Shown in pieces: positions 40,001-48,040 of a stretch of 64,000 nt of DNA. Source of the DNA: Mesotaenium endlicherianum (taxonomy: Eukaryota > Streptophyta > Zygnematophyceae > Zygnematales > Mesotaeniaceae); contig WELA01001485.1 in assembly GCA_009602735.1 (NCBI GenBank), positions 62,001 through 126,000 of the forward strand, written 5' to 3'. The position numbers and the translations under genes are program-made. The notes under the pieces are model-generated. The model saw only the letters and a list, made by a program, of their open reading frames with translations. It made no database searches and was not told the origin of the DNA. Numbering within the stretch: the first letter of the stretch is position 1; each line of letters begins with the position of its first letter.

Positions 40001-42343
40001 CTACCTGATTAATGCAAATGTGCCGTTCTTCACCACCCTGGTTCCGTCGATCATGATCGCTTCCATCACATAAGTGTATGCCCCGCCAGGTGCTTTATTG
40101 CCTTTATAAGTGCCATCCCAACCTTTCTTCGGATCTCTCGACTCAAATACAAGCGCGCCCCATTGATTATAGACCATCAATCGCAAGGAAGCAATAGCGG
40201 TTCCGTATATCAGGAATATATCATTAATGCCATCACCGTTGGGTGTGAAAGCATTGGGTATATAAATACCATTGCCGAAGGGGTTCAGTGCCCTTAATGA
40301 TAATTGCGAGGTATCGCTGGTTTCACAGGTATATCGACCCAGCGTCTTAACCGTCAGGTTAACCAGGTCATTGGGCTGCAATCCTGTTACTGTATGCGTA
40401 AGCCCGAGTAAACCGCTCGAAGGCAATTGATAAGTGTTGCCTTTATCCAAACTCACAGAGTAGCCTGAGGCAGCCGTTATGGGATTCCAGCGGAAGCGAA
40501 GCACGGCCAATCCTATCGAATCGGCATATATTGCCGGCTTGGGTAATGACACCCGTACCGCCACTTTTGCGTTAGCAGTCTTGGTGGAACATACCGCGGG
40601 GTTGCTGGCGCCGGAAACAGTAAAGCTCACGGCTTTGGCAATACCAGGCGTTTTATAATCCGGTGCCGTATGCAGTATCGTTGAATTACCGCTGATCGTC
40701 CACGAATAACTTACGCCGGTTTGTGGTACCGCTACATACATCGAATCGGTTTCACCGGTGCAGATGGAATCTTTGAGCGTTACCACATCAAAATCCTTTA
40801 CCGGCACGGCAATGAGCAACTTCGTGCTGTCTTGTGTAGTACAGAGATATTTTTTAACGGTTACCTTATAGGTACTACTTTGTTTTCCATAGATCCTTTG
40901 CGATGTGGCGCCATTGCTCCACAAATAAGAACTGAAGCCTGCGCCGGCATCGAGCAGGGCGCTGTCGGCACAAATGATCACATTCTTTTGTAAAGCCGTT
41001 TTCATACCAGCCAATGTAATGGTCACGCTATCAGAACAAACAACACCGCCTACCGTACGCGTTACTTTGTATTGGGTGGTTTGGGTAGGAGTGACTTTGA
41101 CAGAATCGGTGGTTTCGCCAGTTGACCACTGCACTTTCACCCTCGTTCCCGCTGAAAGCGTAGAATCTGGATAATAAGCCCAGATGCCATCGTACCGCGC
41201 CCAAATCATCCGCTTTCCGATGGGGTCATAATAAGCCATTCCATTGGCTGTGCTATCTGGTAAAGCCGGTGGTATATCTCCCTCTCCCTGGAAGGCTGCA
41301 AAACCGTTGTCTATATTACGACGGAAACGATAGGTCTTATTGGTATTAACATGTTTCAGGTTAGTGGCGTAATTGGAATCGGGTTTGAATCCGCCAAAAA
41401 TGAAGAACCTCGACTTATCGTAATCATATACAGCGGCGCCTTCGTATTGAATGGACTGGCTATTAACCGGCAATATTTTTGTGAAAGTGTAATTGTTCTT
41501 TACATCTATTTCCCATAAGTCGCGCAACCAGCACAGTCGTCCGTTCTGTGTGGCCCAGGGACTGCCCAGCGTACAACCATTTGCTTCATTACCGGTATAA
41601 CTGCCCTGGCCGGAGAACAGGTACAGTTTGCTGCCGTCTGCATTTGCACCAATCAGGTTCCCTCCTTTGGGAACGGTATCGATGGGCAGTACATTGGGTC
41701 TTTTTTCTATCCAGCCGGCCACCGTATTTTCATAAACCCAGTTTTTCATGGTTCCGTAACCAAATCCGCCATATAAGCCTGCCTGTCCGGTGAAGGGGTT
41801 CCAGAAAGAAGAAGCGCCATAGCAGTCATTGTCGGTGAAGCCCACACTGATCTGCTGCCAGGATCCGCCATTCTCACTCACTGCATATACCGCATCGCGC
41901 CCCGCCCGCCAGCACAGCAGGCGTTTATTGGTGTAATCGTAAGTGAATTCAGTATAATCGCCTGGCCAGGCGCCTGTAATGGGTACAGATGTCTGCACGT
42001 TATTCTTCAGGTCATAACGCACAATAATCTGGTGATAAATAGTATAGAGGTATTGCTTATCGCGGTTATACCCGAACGGTTTCGGATTAAAAAGAATACT
42101 ATCAGCCATACCGCTCCGGGTAATCAATTGCTTCCATACACCCGGCATGGAATCAGGTGGTGGAGGCGGCAACAGTTTGAGTGTTAGACTGGTTCCATCA
42201 CAAATAATAGTATCTCGCTGGATGATAAAAGGCGTACAACCTTGCGGAAAAGGCAGGGAGTCGAATAAAGCTTCCCTTCCCCATGAAAAGATGGGAGCAA
42301 TAAGGAATAATAAAGAAAGTGTGTATAATTTTCTCTTATTCAC
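40001..42343 (-). CDS. Secreted Kelch-like/Ig-like protein with type B (CHU_C) T9SS C-terminus
   Basis: A 780-residue exported protein. After the signal peptide there is a region with repeated galactose-oxidase/Kelch-like phrases (LYGGFGYGTMKNWVYEN, KLYLFSGQGSYTGNE, RFFIFGGFKPDS, ending with a GMAYYDPIGKRMIWARYDG blade), then Ig-like segments and a fibronectin-like stretch near 620-680. The last 90 residues are a CHU_C domain (YIPNAFTPNGDGINDIFL, YNQWGALVFES, GWDGTYKG). It should be exported by type IX secretion as surface-bound cargo. It is the first gene of a minus-strand operon with PorP, OmpA/PD40 and the PAP2-like gene. Binding partner unknown. Confidence 0.88.
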   Translation of the reverse strand: MNKRKLYTLSLLFLIAPIFSWGREALFDSLPFPQGCTPFIIQRDTIICDGTSLTLKLLPPPPPDSMPGVWKQLITRSGMADSILFNPKPFGYNRDKQYLYTIYHQIIVRYDLKNNVQTSVPITGAWPGDYTEFTYDYTNKRLLCWRAGRDAVYAVSENGGSWQQISVGFTDNDCYGASSFWNPFTGQAGLYGGFGYGTMKNWVYENTVAGWIEKRPNVLPIDTVPKGGNLIGANADGSKLYLFSGQGSYTGNEANGCTLGSPWATQNGRLCWLRDLWEIDVKNNYTFTKILPVNSQSIQYEGAAVYDYDKSRFFIFGGFKPDSNYATNLKHVNTNKTYRFRRNIDNGFAAFQGEGDIPPALPDSTANGMAYYDPIGKRMIWARYDGIWAYYPDSTLSAGTRVKVQWSTGETTDSVKVTPTQTTQYKVTRTVGGVVCSDSVTITLAGMKTALQKNVIICADSALLDAGAGFSSYLWSNGATSQRIYGKQSSTYKVTVKKYLCTTQDSTKLLIAVPVKDFDVVTLKDSICTGETDSMYVAVPQTGVSYSWTISGNSTILHTAPDYKTPGIAKAVSFTVSGASNPAVCSTKTANAKVAVRVSLPKPAIYADSIGLAVLRFRWNPITAASGYSVSLDKGNTYQLPSSGLLGLTHTVTGLQPNDLVNLTVKTLGRYTCETSDTSQLSLRALNPFGNGIYIPNAFTPNGDGINDIFLIYGTAIASLRLMVYNQWGALVFESRDPKKGWDGTYKGNKAPGGAYTYVMEAIMIDGTRVVKNGTFALIR

Positions 42344-42444
42344 TAAGGTTTTTTATAGGTGGACTTTCTCCTGGCCGGAGATATAACGCTAAAATATACA
42401 AAATAGTATGAAATCGCCAGCGTTTCTGGCAATAATCTGCAGTT

Positions 42445-43935
42445 TTACAGCTCCTTACGCAGGCGGGCCACGGGTATATTCAGCTGTTCGCGGTATTTGG
42501 CCACCGTTCTGCGGGCAATATTGTACCCTTTCTCCCGGAGCATATCGGTGAGCAGCTCATCGCTGAGGGGCTTTCTTTTATCTTCTGCTTCTATCAGGTC
42601 GCTCAGGATCTTTTTCACTTCGCGGGTGCTCACTTCCTCCCCGCTATCGGTACTCAAAGATTCACTGAAGAAGAATTTGAGGCGGTAGGTACCGAATTCT
42701 GTTTGTACAAATTTGCTGTTGGCCACACGGCTAACGGTAGAGATATCCAAGCCGGTCAGTTCGGCAATATCTTTCAATATCATCGGCTTCATCGTGGTCT
42801 CATCGCCTGTAAGAAAGAATTCGCGCTGGTGTTTCATGATAGCGCTCATGGTATTGATCAGTGTTTCCTGTCTTTGTTTGATCATATCAATGAACCACTT
42901 GGCAGAATCGATCTTTTGTTTGATGAAGAGTATGGCTTCTTTCTGTCGCTTGTCTTTTTTATTGCCTTTATCGTAATCCTTCAGCATGTCGCGGTAACCT
43001 TCGCTGATGCGCAGGTCGGGAGCATTCTTGGCATTCAGCGTGAGCTCCAGTTTACCATTGTTATTGATGATGAAAAAATCGGGAACGATATAACTCTCCG
43101 CTTTATTGATCTCGCCAATATGGCCGCCTGGCTTAGGATTGAGCTTGATGATCTGGCTGATCACTTCCCTGATCTGTTCATCGCTGAGATTGAGTCCGCG
43201 TTGTATTTTCTCGTAATGCTTCTTGGTAAACTCGTCAAAATACCTGCTCAGTACCTGTATAGCCAGCTCCACACCTATACCTTCCGACAGCTTTCTTTTC
43301 AACTGAAGCAACAAACATTCTTTCAGATCACGCGCGCCAATACCTGGCGGATCGAACTGCTGTATCTGATGGATAATGGTTTCTATTTCTTTTTCATCTA
43401 CCTGCAAGGATTGGCGAAAAGCGAGGTCATCGGCGATGGACGACAGTTCGCGACGCAGGTATCCGTCATCATCGAGACTTCCCACTACCTGCTCTGCTAT
43501 TTTAAGACTGCGCTCATCCAGTTCCAGCATGCCCAGTTGATCAAGCAGCAGGTCATGGAAACTGGTCTCTACTTTGATGGGGATGATTTTCTGGTCGTCC
43601 ATCTCAGGATAATTATCATCCTTCAGTTTATAGTCTGCGATCTCTCCGTCATCCTCCATCACATATTCACTGATGTCTACATTCTCATAATCTTCCACAC
43701 TCCCGTCGGGATCCAGGTCATCGGCCTCCTGGTTATCAAATTCGTCCTGCAGCTCATCGGTATATTCATCTTCGTGCCTGTCCTCATCCATTTCCAGGGC
43801 AGGATTTTCTTCCAGCTCTTCTTTGATGCGCTCTTCCAGGTTGGCCGTAGGCACCTGCAATAGCTTCATCAGCTGTATCTGCTGTGGAGACAGTTTTTGT
43901 AATAACTTCTGTTGTAATGACTGGCTTAAAGACAT
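42445..43935 (-). CDS. rpoN: RNA polymerase sigma-54 factor
   Basis: A 496-residue sigma-54. Region I is the Gln/Leu-rich activator-contact segment (MSLSQSLQQKLLQKLSPQQI), followed by the acidic region II (EDRHEDEYTDELQDEF), the core-binding domain (FDPPGIGARDLKECLLLQL) and the DNA-binding part with the C-terminal RpoN box ARRTVAKYRE. Sigma-54 needs an AAA+ enhancer-binding activator; none is encoded in the window. A full TAnnTTTG box lies 17 bases before the start, so it is probably expressed from the housekeeping sigma. Confidence 0.96.
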   Translation of the reverse strand: MSLSQSLQQKLLQKLSPQQIQLMKLLQVPTANLEERIKEELEENPALEMDEDRHEDEYTDELQDEFDNQEADDLDPDGSVEDYENVDISEYVMEDDGEIADYKLKDDNYPEMDDQKIIPIKVETSFHDLLLDQLGMLELDERSLKIAEQVVGSLDDDGYLRRELSSIADDLAFRQSLQVDEKEIETIIHQIQQFDPPGIGARDLKECLLLQLKRKLSEGIGVELAIQVLSRYFDEFTKKHYEKIQRGLNLSDEQIREVISQIIKLNPKPGGHIGEINKAESYIVPDFFIINNNGKLELTLNAKNAPDLRISEGYRDMLKDYDKGNKKDKRQKEAILFIKQKIDSAKWFIDMIKQRQETLINTMSAIMKHQREFFLTGDETTMKPMILKDIAELTGLDISTVSRVANSKFVQTEFGTYRLKFFFSESLSTDSGEEVSTREVKKILSDLIEAEDKRKPLSDELLTDMLREKGYNIARRTVAKYREQLNIPVARLRKEL

Positions 43936-43952
43936 AGGTTTCTAAAACGCAG

Positions 43953-43960
43953 CAAATTTA
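43953..43960 (-). promoter_or_regulatory. -7 promoter-like box (TAAATTTG) for rpoN
   Basis: Minus-strand TAAATTTG, a full match to TAnnTTTG, 17 bases before the rpoN start codon. No TTTG -33 box was seen at the usual distance. Confidence 0.5.
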
Positions 43961-44020
43961 CACACAAAATGATGCCAGATACGATTTCTGGCATTTCATT
44001 TGTGGATTTTGATTTGCCTA

Positions 44021-45238
44021 TCATGCATGCACAGTCGCTTCGCTCAATACTTTTTTGATGATGGCAGCCATTTTTACCCCTTTCTCTCGCACCTGCTCTT
44101 CCGTCCACATAAGACTGATAGCCGTTGAAATACAGCGGCTCATAATGGCATCGCTTGCCGGAAAGTTGGTTGATCGCAGTTTTTGTAAAGCAGACTTTTG
44201 TTCTGCGTTGAGGTTATTCAGTGTAGCAATATCTTTTAAGTGGTCCCATTGTTTGATATAATGCCAGTTGTTCGCGTACCAATAAAAATTACCGGGTAAT
44301 ATGCCTTGTACTTTCATTTCCGCAACCACCGCTTTTGCGATGGCTTCGGTTGGCAGGAACCAACTGAGAAAAGTACAGCTATCACCTTCTGCATCGGGTA
44401 TTACACGGAAACTCAATTCGGGTACCTGCTCCAGGTAGGAACGCAGCAGGCGCTGATTTTTCCGCTGTACGGCAAGGAATTGATCGAGCTTACGTATCTG
44501 CGCGAGTCCAACTGCCGCATGCAGTTCACTGATGCGAAAATTTTGTCCTATGAACGGATGCAGATCAGCGCCCCTGTCTATTCCTTTATGATCGTGTCCA
44601 TGATCGGTATAGCCATCACATTTCAAATACACTTCTTCATTATTTGTAAGTATCACTCCGCCTTCTCCACAAGTAATGGTTTTAACAAAGTCGAAAGAAA
44701 AAGCACCTGCATCGCCAATAGTACCTACTGCTTTCCCTTTATACGTAGCGCCGATACTCTGGCAGGCATCTTCAAGAAAGACCAGTTGATGTTCTTTACA
44801 TATCTGTTGCAACGCGTCTATATCGGCCATACTGCCACACATGTGCACAGGCATTATGCATTTGGTTCTGGGTGTGATGGCCGCGCGAACCGCATCGGGA
44901 TTGAGCGTGAGCGTTTCATCCACATCTACCAATACAGGTATAGCGCCTACTCCGAGCACTGCTTCAAAGCTGGCCACGAAAGTAAACGTTGGCATGATCA
45001 CTTCATCACCTGCACCAATATTCAACACAGTCAATGCTGTTGTAAGCGCCGTAGTACCGCTCGAAGTGAGCTGTGCATATTTCGCGCCGAATACACGTGT
45101 AATGGCTTCTTCCAATTCTTTTGCTTTCCAGATGCCCTTACGGGGACCATCAAAACCATAACGCATCAATATGCCTGTTTCCAGCACATCGTTGACTTCT
45201 TTTCTTTCTTCATTGCCAAAAAATTCAAAACCGGGCAT
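44021..45238 (-). CDS. DegT/DnrJ/EryC1-family PLP aminotransferase, KdnA-like
   Basis: A 405-residue sugar aminotransferase. The PLP-binding lysine is K186 in FDFVKTITCGEGG, with D157 in EDACQSIGATYKG. The beginning MPGFEFFG and the DHGHDHKGIDRGA block resemble, from memory, Shewanella KdnA, which makes 8-amino-3,8-dideoxy-octulosonate (Kdo8N) for lipopolysaccharide. No kdnB-like oxidase or other LPS sugar gene is adjacent, so the exact substrate is inferred only. A longer reading with a TTG start at 45259 would place the start codon inside a perfect -7 box, so the ATG at 45238 is preferred; it also matches the family N-terminus. Confidence 0.85.
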   Translation of the reverse strand: MPGFEFFGNEERKEVNDVLETGILMRYGFDGPRKGIWKAKELEEAITRVFGAKYAQLTSSGTTALTTALTVLNIGAGDEVIMPTFTFVASFEAVLGVGAIPVLVDVDETLTLNPDAVRAAITPRTKCIMPVHMCGSMADIDALQQICKEHQLVFLEDACQSIGATYKGKAVGTIGDAGAFSFDFVKTITCGEGGVILTNNEEVYLKCDGYTDHGHDHKGIDRGADLHPFIGQNFRISELHAAVGLAQIRKLDQFLAVQRKNQRLLRSYLEQVPELSFRVIPDAEGDSCTFLSWFLPTEAIAKAVVAEMKVQGILPGNFYWYANNWHYIKQWDHLKDIATLNNLNAEQKSALQKLRSTNFPASDAIMSRCISTAISLMWTEEQVREKGVKMAAIIKKVLSEATVHA

Positions 45239-45256
45239 ACGCTTAAAGTTGTTCAA

Positions 45257-45264
45257 CAAAGGTA
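45257..45264 (-). promoter_or_regulatory. -7 promoter-like box (TACCTTTG) for the aminotransferase gene
   Basis: Minus-strand TACCTTTG, a full TAnnTTTG match, ending 18 bases before the chosen ATG. It overlaps the alternative TTG start, which supports the shorter protein. Confidence 0.55.
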
Positions 45265-45281
45265 GAGAAACTTGAGTAGAC

Positions 45282-45289
45282 TATCTTTG
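45282..45289 (+). promoter_or_regulatory. -7 promoter-like box (TATCTTTG) for the DsbA-like gene
   Basis: TATCTTTG, a full match, ending 4 bases before the ATG at 45294. It is divergent from and only 17 bases away from the aminotransferase box. The transcript would be almost leaderless. Confidence 0.55.
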
Positions 45290-45293
45290 TGTA

Positions 45294-45953
45294 ATGGAAC
45301 CTTCTCTTATTTACTGTTATGATGCTTATTGTGGGTGGTGTTATGGGTTCAGTCCGGTAATAAAAAAAATAGCTGCACATTATCCTCAGTTACCTGTACA
45401 GGTATTATCCGGCGGTATGATCTTGCCGAAAGAACCTGTGCATATCGGCGCTACTGCAGGTTATATCCAAGAGGCTTATAAAACCGTTGAAGAATATACA
45501 GGCATTCAATTTGGTAATGATTATCTCTGGCATATCAATCATCCGGAGTTGAGCGATTGGTACCCTAATTCTGAAAAACCCGCCATTGCACTGTGTATTT
45601 TCAAAACTTTTTATCCCAACAAGCAACTGGAGTTCGCATCTGATCTGCAGCATGCATTGCACTACGAAGGGCGCGACCTGACCGATGACGAAGCTTATCG
45701 TCATTTACTGGAAAAATACGGTATCGATGAAAAGGTTTTTTACAGCAAGCTCAAAAGCGAAGAATACAAAGTGCAAGCGCATTATGAATTTTCGCTGGTC
45801 AAACAATTGCAGGTAACGGGCTTCCCCTGCCTGCTGTTGCAGGAAACCGACAGCCGTTTTCACCTGCTGTCCAGAGGCTATACCGATTATGAAACGCTCC
45901 GGGCCAGGTTAGACGCGGCTTTAAAACAGGTTAGCACGGGCAACCACTCATAA
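45294..45953 (+). CDS. DsbA-family thioredoxin-like protein (FrnE-like)
   Basis: A 219-residue protein with a thioredoxin fold interrupted by a helical insert, as in DsbA/FrnE proteins. The redox motif is CGWC at residues 13-16 in YDAYCGWCYGF, and the cis-Pro loop is TGFPCLLLQ near 180. There is no signal peptide, so it acts in the cytosol and is closer to the FrnE/2-hydroxychromene isomerase branch than to periplasmic DsbA. Its role is probably thiol-disulfide exchange under oxidative stress. It is divergent from the KdnA-like gene with a 55-base spacer. Confidence 0.85.
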   Translation: MEPSLIYCYDAYCGWCYGFSPVIKKIAAHYPQLPVQVLSGGMILPKEPVHIGATAGYIQEAYKTVEEYTGIQFGNDYLWHINHPELSDWYPNSEKPAIALCIFKTFYPNKQLEFASDLQHALHYEGRDLTDDEAYRHLLEKYGIDEKVFYSKLKSEEYKVQAHYEFSLVKQLQVTGFPCLLLQETDSRFHLLSRGYTDYETLRARLDAALKQVSTGNHS

Positions 45954-46025
45954 AATAATTCCCTGCTGATCGCTTGACATTGCCGGAAGGGGTTTGTATT
46001 TTTCATATCCACTAAAACGGACCTT

Positions 46026-46658
46026 ATGAAAAATATCCATTTGCTGGCTGCTGTGCTACTGCTTGCATCAACCGCCTGCAACAATACCAAAAAAGAAGAA
46101 AGCGGCATGGCCAAAGACGGTACGCAACAAGCTTCCTCCTCAACTCCTGATTCTACCACGATGATGAAGAACTGGCAGGCTTATATGGCACCTGGCGACA
46201 TGCACAAAATGATGGCATCCTGGGATGGCAACTGGAGTTGCACTATTAGTACCTGGATGCAGCCAGGTGCGCCACCTATTGCCAGTACAGCCACTGCCGT
46301 TAACAAAATGGTCTTGGGCGGACGTTACCAGGCTTCTGCTTTTACCGGCACTTTCAACGGAATGCCTTTTGAAGGAATGGGCACACTGGCTTATGATAAT
46401 GCCAAAAAACTATTCATCTCCACCTGGATGGACAATATGGGTACCGGTGTGATGAAAATGGAAGGCCCCTGGGACCCAGCCACGAAAACCATGGATCTCA
46501 AAGGCTCGATGATAGACCCAAGTACAGGTAAAGAAGTAACCGCACACCAAATGTTCACTGAAAAAGATGCCAATACACAGGTCATGGTCATGTTCGCACC
46601 CGGGCCTGGCGGAAAAGAATACAAATCGATGGAGATTTTATTTACCCGCAACAAATAA
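46026..46658 (+). CDS. DUF1579-type lipoprotein
   Basis: A 210-residue lipoprotein (lipobox STAC after about 19 residues). The rest matches the DUF1579 pattern: HKMMASWDGNWSCTISTWM, VLGGRYQASAFTGTFNGMPFEGMGTLAYD and FISTWMDNMGTGVMKMEG. This is a lipocalin-like beta-barrel of unknown function, often seen in cell envelopes of Bacteroidota and Proteobacteria. A weak promoter-like TATTTTTC (one mismatch) lies 21 bases before the start. A clear terminator follows. Confidence 0.8.
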   Translation: MKNIHLLAAVLLLASTACNNTKKEESGMAKDGTQQASSSTPDSTTMMKNWQAYMAPGDMHKMMASWDGNWSCTISTWMQPGAPPIASTATAVNKMVLGGRYQASAFTGTFNGMPFEGMGTLAYDNAKKLFISTWMDNMGTGVMKMEGPWDPATKTMDLKGSMIDPSTGKEVTAHQMFTEKDANTQVMVMFAPGPGGKEYKSMEILFTRNK

Positions 46659-46685
46659 AAGGAACCCGTTATTCCCAATAAAAAA

Positions 46686-46713
46686 GTTGCCCGTTACAAT
46701 GGGCAGCTTTTTT
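46686..46713. terminator. Rho-independent terminator after the DUF1579 gene
   Basis: Stem GTTGCCC / GGGCAGC with one T-G wobble and an 8-base loop, preceded by an A-run and followed by six T. It can also serve the convergent DinB-type gene ending at 46743. Confidence 0.85.
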
Positions 46714-46742
46714 ATTGTAGTTGATGTTTACAAATTCATGTT

Positions 46743-47300
46743 TCAGAATAACATTTCCTGCGGAGGCTTGATGCCCTGGGTACGGATATAGATGGTACAC
46801 TGGCCACGATGGTGTGTCTGGTGTTCAAATACTTTCAACAAAAAAGCATACCGGGAAGCAGAGAAACCAAACAGGGTCACCGGCTCCCATAATTTCGCCA
46901 TATCCATATTTTTAATACTGTTGATGGCATAATCATAACTCTCATTCACATAATAATGAACAGAATCCACGCTTTGAGCGCTTTTTGTTTTTTCCAGTGA
47001 AAAGAGACGTCCCGGAGGATACAGCATGGCATTACCGGTGGCGTTTGCCATCAGCCCGATATTGGCAGTAGCCAGGTGCAGCATTTGCTGCGCAAAAGTA
47101 CGGATACTGTCATTCGGCTTGGCATCATACTTATCGGCCGGCATAACAGCCAGGTACGCATTGGTATACACTTTGGCCCTTTCCCAATCGCGTATCATTT
47201 GCGCCCGGACACTGTCTGCCGGAAGATCCTGTGCCCGCAAAGCAGGTGCCGTGACCAACAGCAGCATTAGTAAAGAAAAAAAGGTGAACAGCTTTTTCAT
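46743..47300 (-). CDS. Secreted DinB-like four-helix protein
   Basis: A 185-residue protein with a signal peptide (ending ALRAQ). The mature part fits the DinB/YfiT four-helix bundle: an early helix with WERAKVYTNAYLAVMP, a middle metal-ligand helix with FAQQMLHLATANIGLM, and the family hallmark HQTHHRGQ near the end. The three histidine positions normally bind a divalent metal. DinB-like proteins include thiol-dependent transferases, but the substrate is unknown. A periplasmic address is less common than a cytosolic one, though frequent in Bacteroidota. Confidence 0.85.
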   Translation of the reverse strand: MKKLFTFFSLLMLLLVTAPALRAQDLPADSVRAQMIRDWERAKVYTNAYLAVMPADKYDAKPNDSIRTFAQQMLHLATANIGLMANATGNAMLYPPGRLFSLEKTKSAQSVDSVHYYVNESYDYAINSIKNMDMAKLWEPVTLFGFSASRYAFLLKVFEHQTHHRGQCTIYIRTQGIKPPQEMLF

Positions 47301-47501
47301 GTGTGTTTTTTTTATTGTTTGTAATGTTCACATAAAATTTGCCTGGTACACATAAACCTAAAAATGCCATGTACGATAACTCATTTCATGTTGATGATTT
47401 TGGAGGGTCAAAATAATAAATCGGTTTTCGAATTCAAAACCGTTCAAATAACTAGTTAGTTATTTTTCCCTTTACTTTGCAACTCTTAACAGTAAGTTTA
47501 T

Positions 47502-47906
47502 ATGGAGTACAGCAAATTGATTTCGGTAACTGGTATCGCGGGTTTATTTGAGCTGGTGGGCAGCAAGACAGACGGCGCCATTGTACGTTCTCTGGATGAT
47601 AAAAGCACCAAGTTCGTGAGCAGCCGGGTGCATAATTTCTCTCACCTCGAAAGCATCGAAGTATATACGGTTCGTGAAAATGTAAACCTGGTGGAAGTGT
47701 TCCAGGCCATGGATAAAAGCAAAGCTGCCCTGCCGTCTGATAAAGACGATAAGGCTGTAAAAGCTTATTTTCAGAAAGTATACCCCGATATGGATTTCGA
47801 TCGTGTATATGCCAGCGACATGAAGAAAATGGTCAAATGGTTCAATATACTGAAGGCCAACCAGGTAGAACTGAAGCTGAACGAAGAGCCACCAGCCGAA
47901 GCGTAA
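47502..47906 (+). CDS. DUF5606 family conserved protein
   Basis: A 134-residue cytosolic protein with no signal peptide. It has the DUF5606 layout seen across Bacteroidota: MEYSKLISVTGIAGLFELVG at the N-terminus, then STKFVSSRVHNFSHLESIEVYT, and a C-terminal YPDMDFDRVYASDMKKMVKW block. The function is unknown. The variable acidic tail (EEPPAEA) is typical. A terminator at 47930-47949 shows it is a single-gene transcript. Confidence 0.82.
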   Translation: MEYSKLISVTGIAGLFELVGSKTDGAIVRSLDDKSTKFVSSRVHNFSHLESIEVYTVRENVNLVEVFQAMDKSKAALPSDKDDKAVKAYFQKVYPDMDFDRVYASDMKKMVKWFNILKANQVELKLNEEPPAEA

Positions 47907-47929
47907 ACCATCAACAGCAAAAGATAAAG

Positions 47930-47949
47930 CCGGCGCTGCCGGTTTTTTT
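47930..47949 (+). terminator. Rho-independent terminator after the DUF5606 gene
   Basis: Stem CCGGC/GCCGG with a 3-base loop, followed by seven T. The stem is short but GC-only and the T-run is long. Confidence 0.78.
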
Positions 47950-48040
47950 ATGCGCTTTGGTCTGGGTTTAAACGCATGCTCACTCACAAAAACGCATAAA
48001 AACGCACCCGATTCCTTATCTTGTGTCTTCAAGCGCTATT

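Noticed and set aside
45239-45259. TTG start for the KdnA-like aminotransferase
   Set aside because: The codon is inside a perfect -7 box and the family N-terminus begins at the ATG at 45238.
42703-45265. Long open frames on the plus strand opposite rpoN and the aminotransferase gene
   Set aside because: They are antisense shadows of strongly supported genes and have no recognisable domains.
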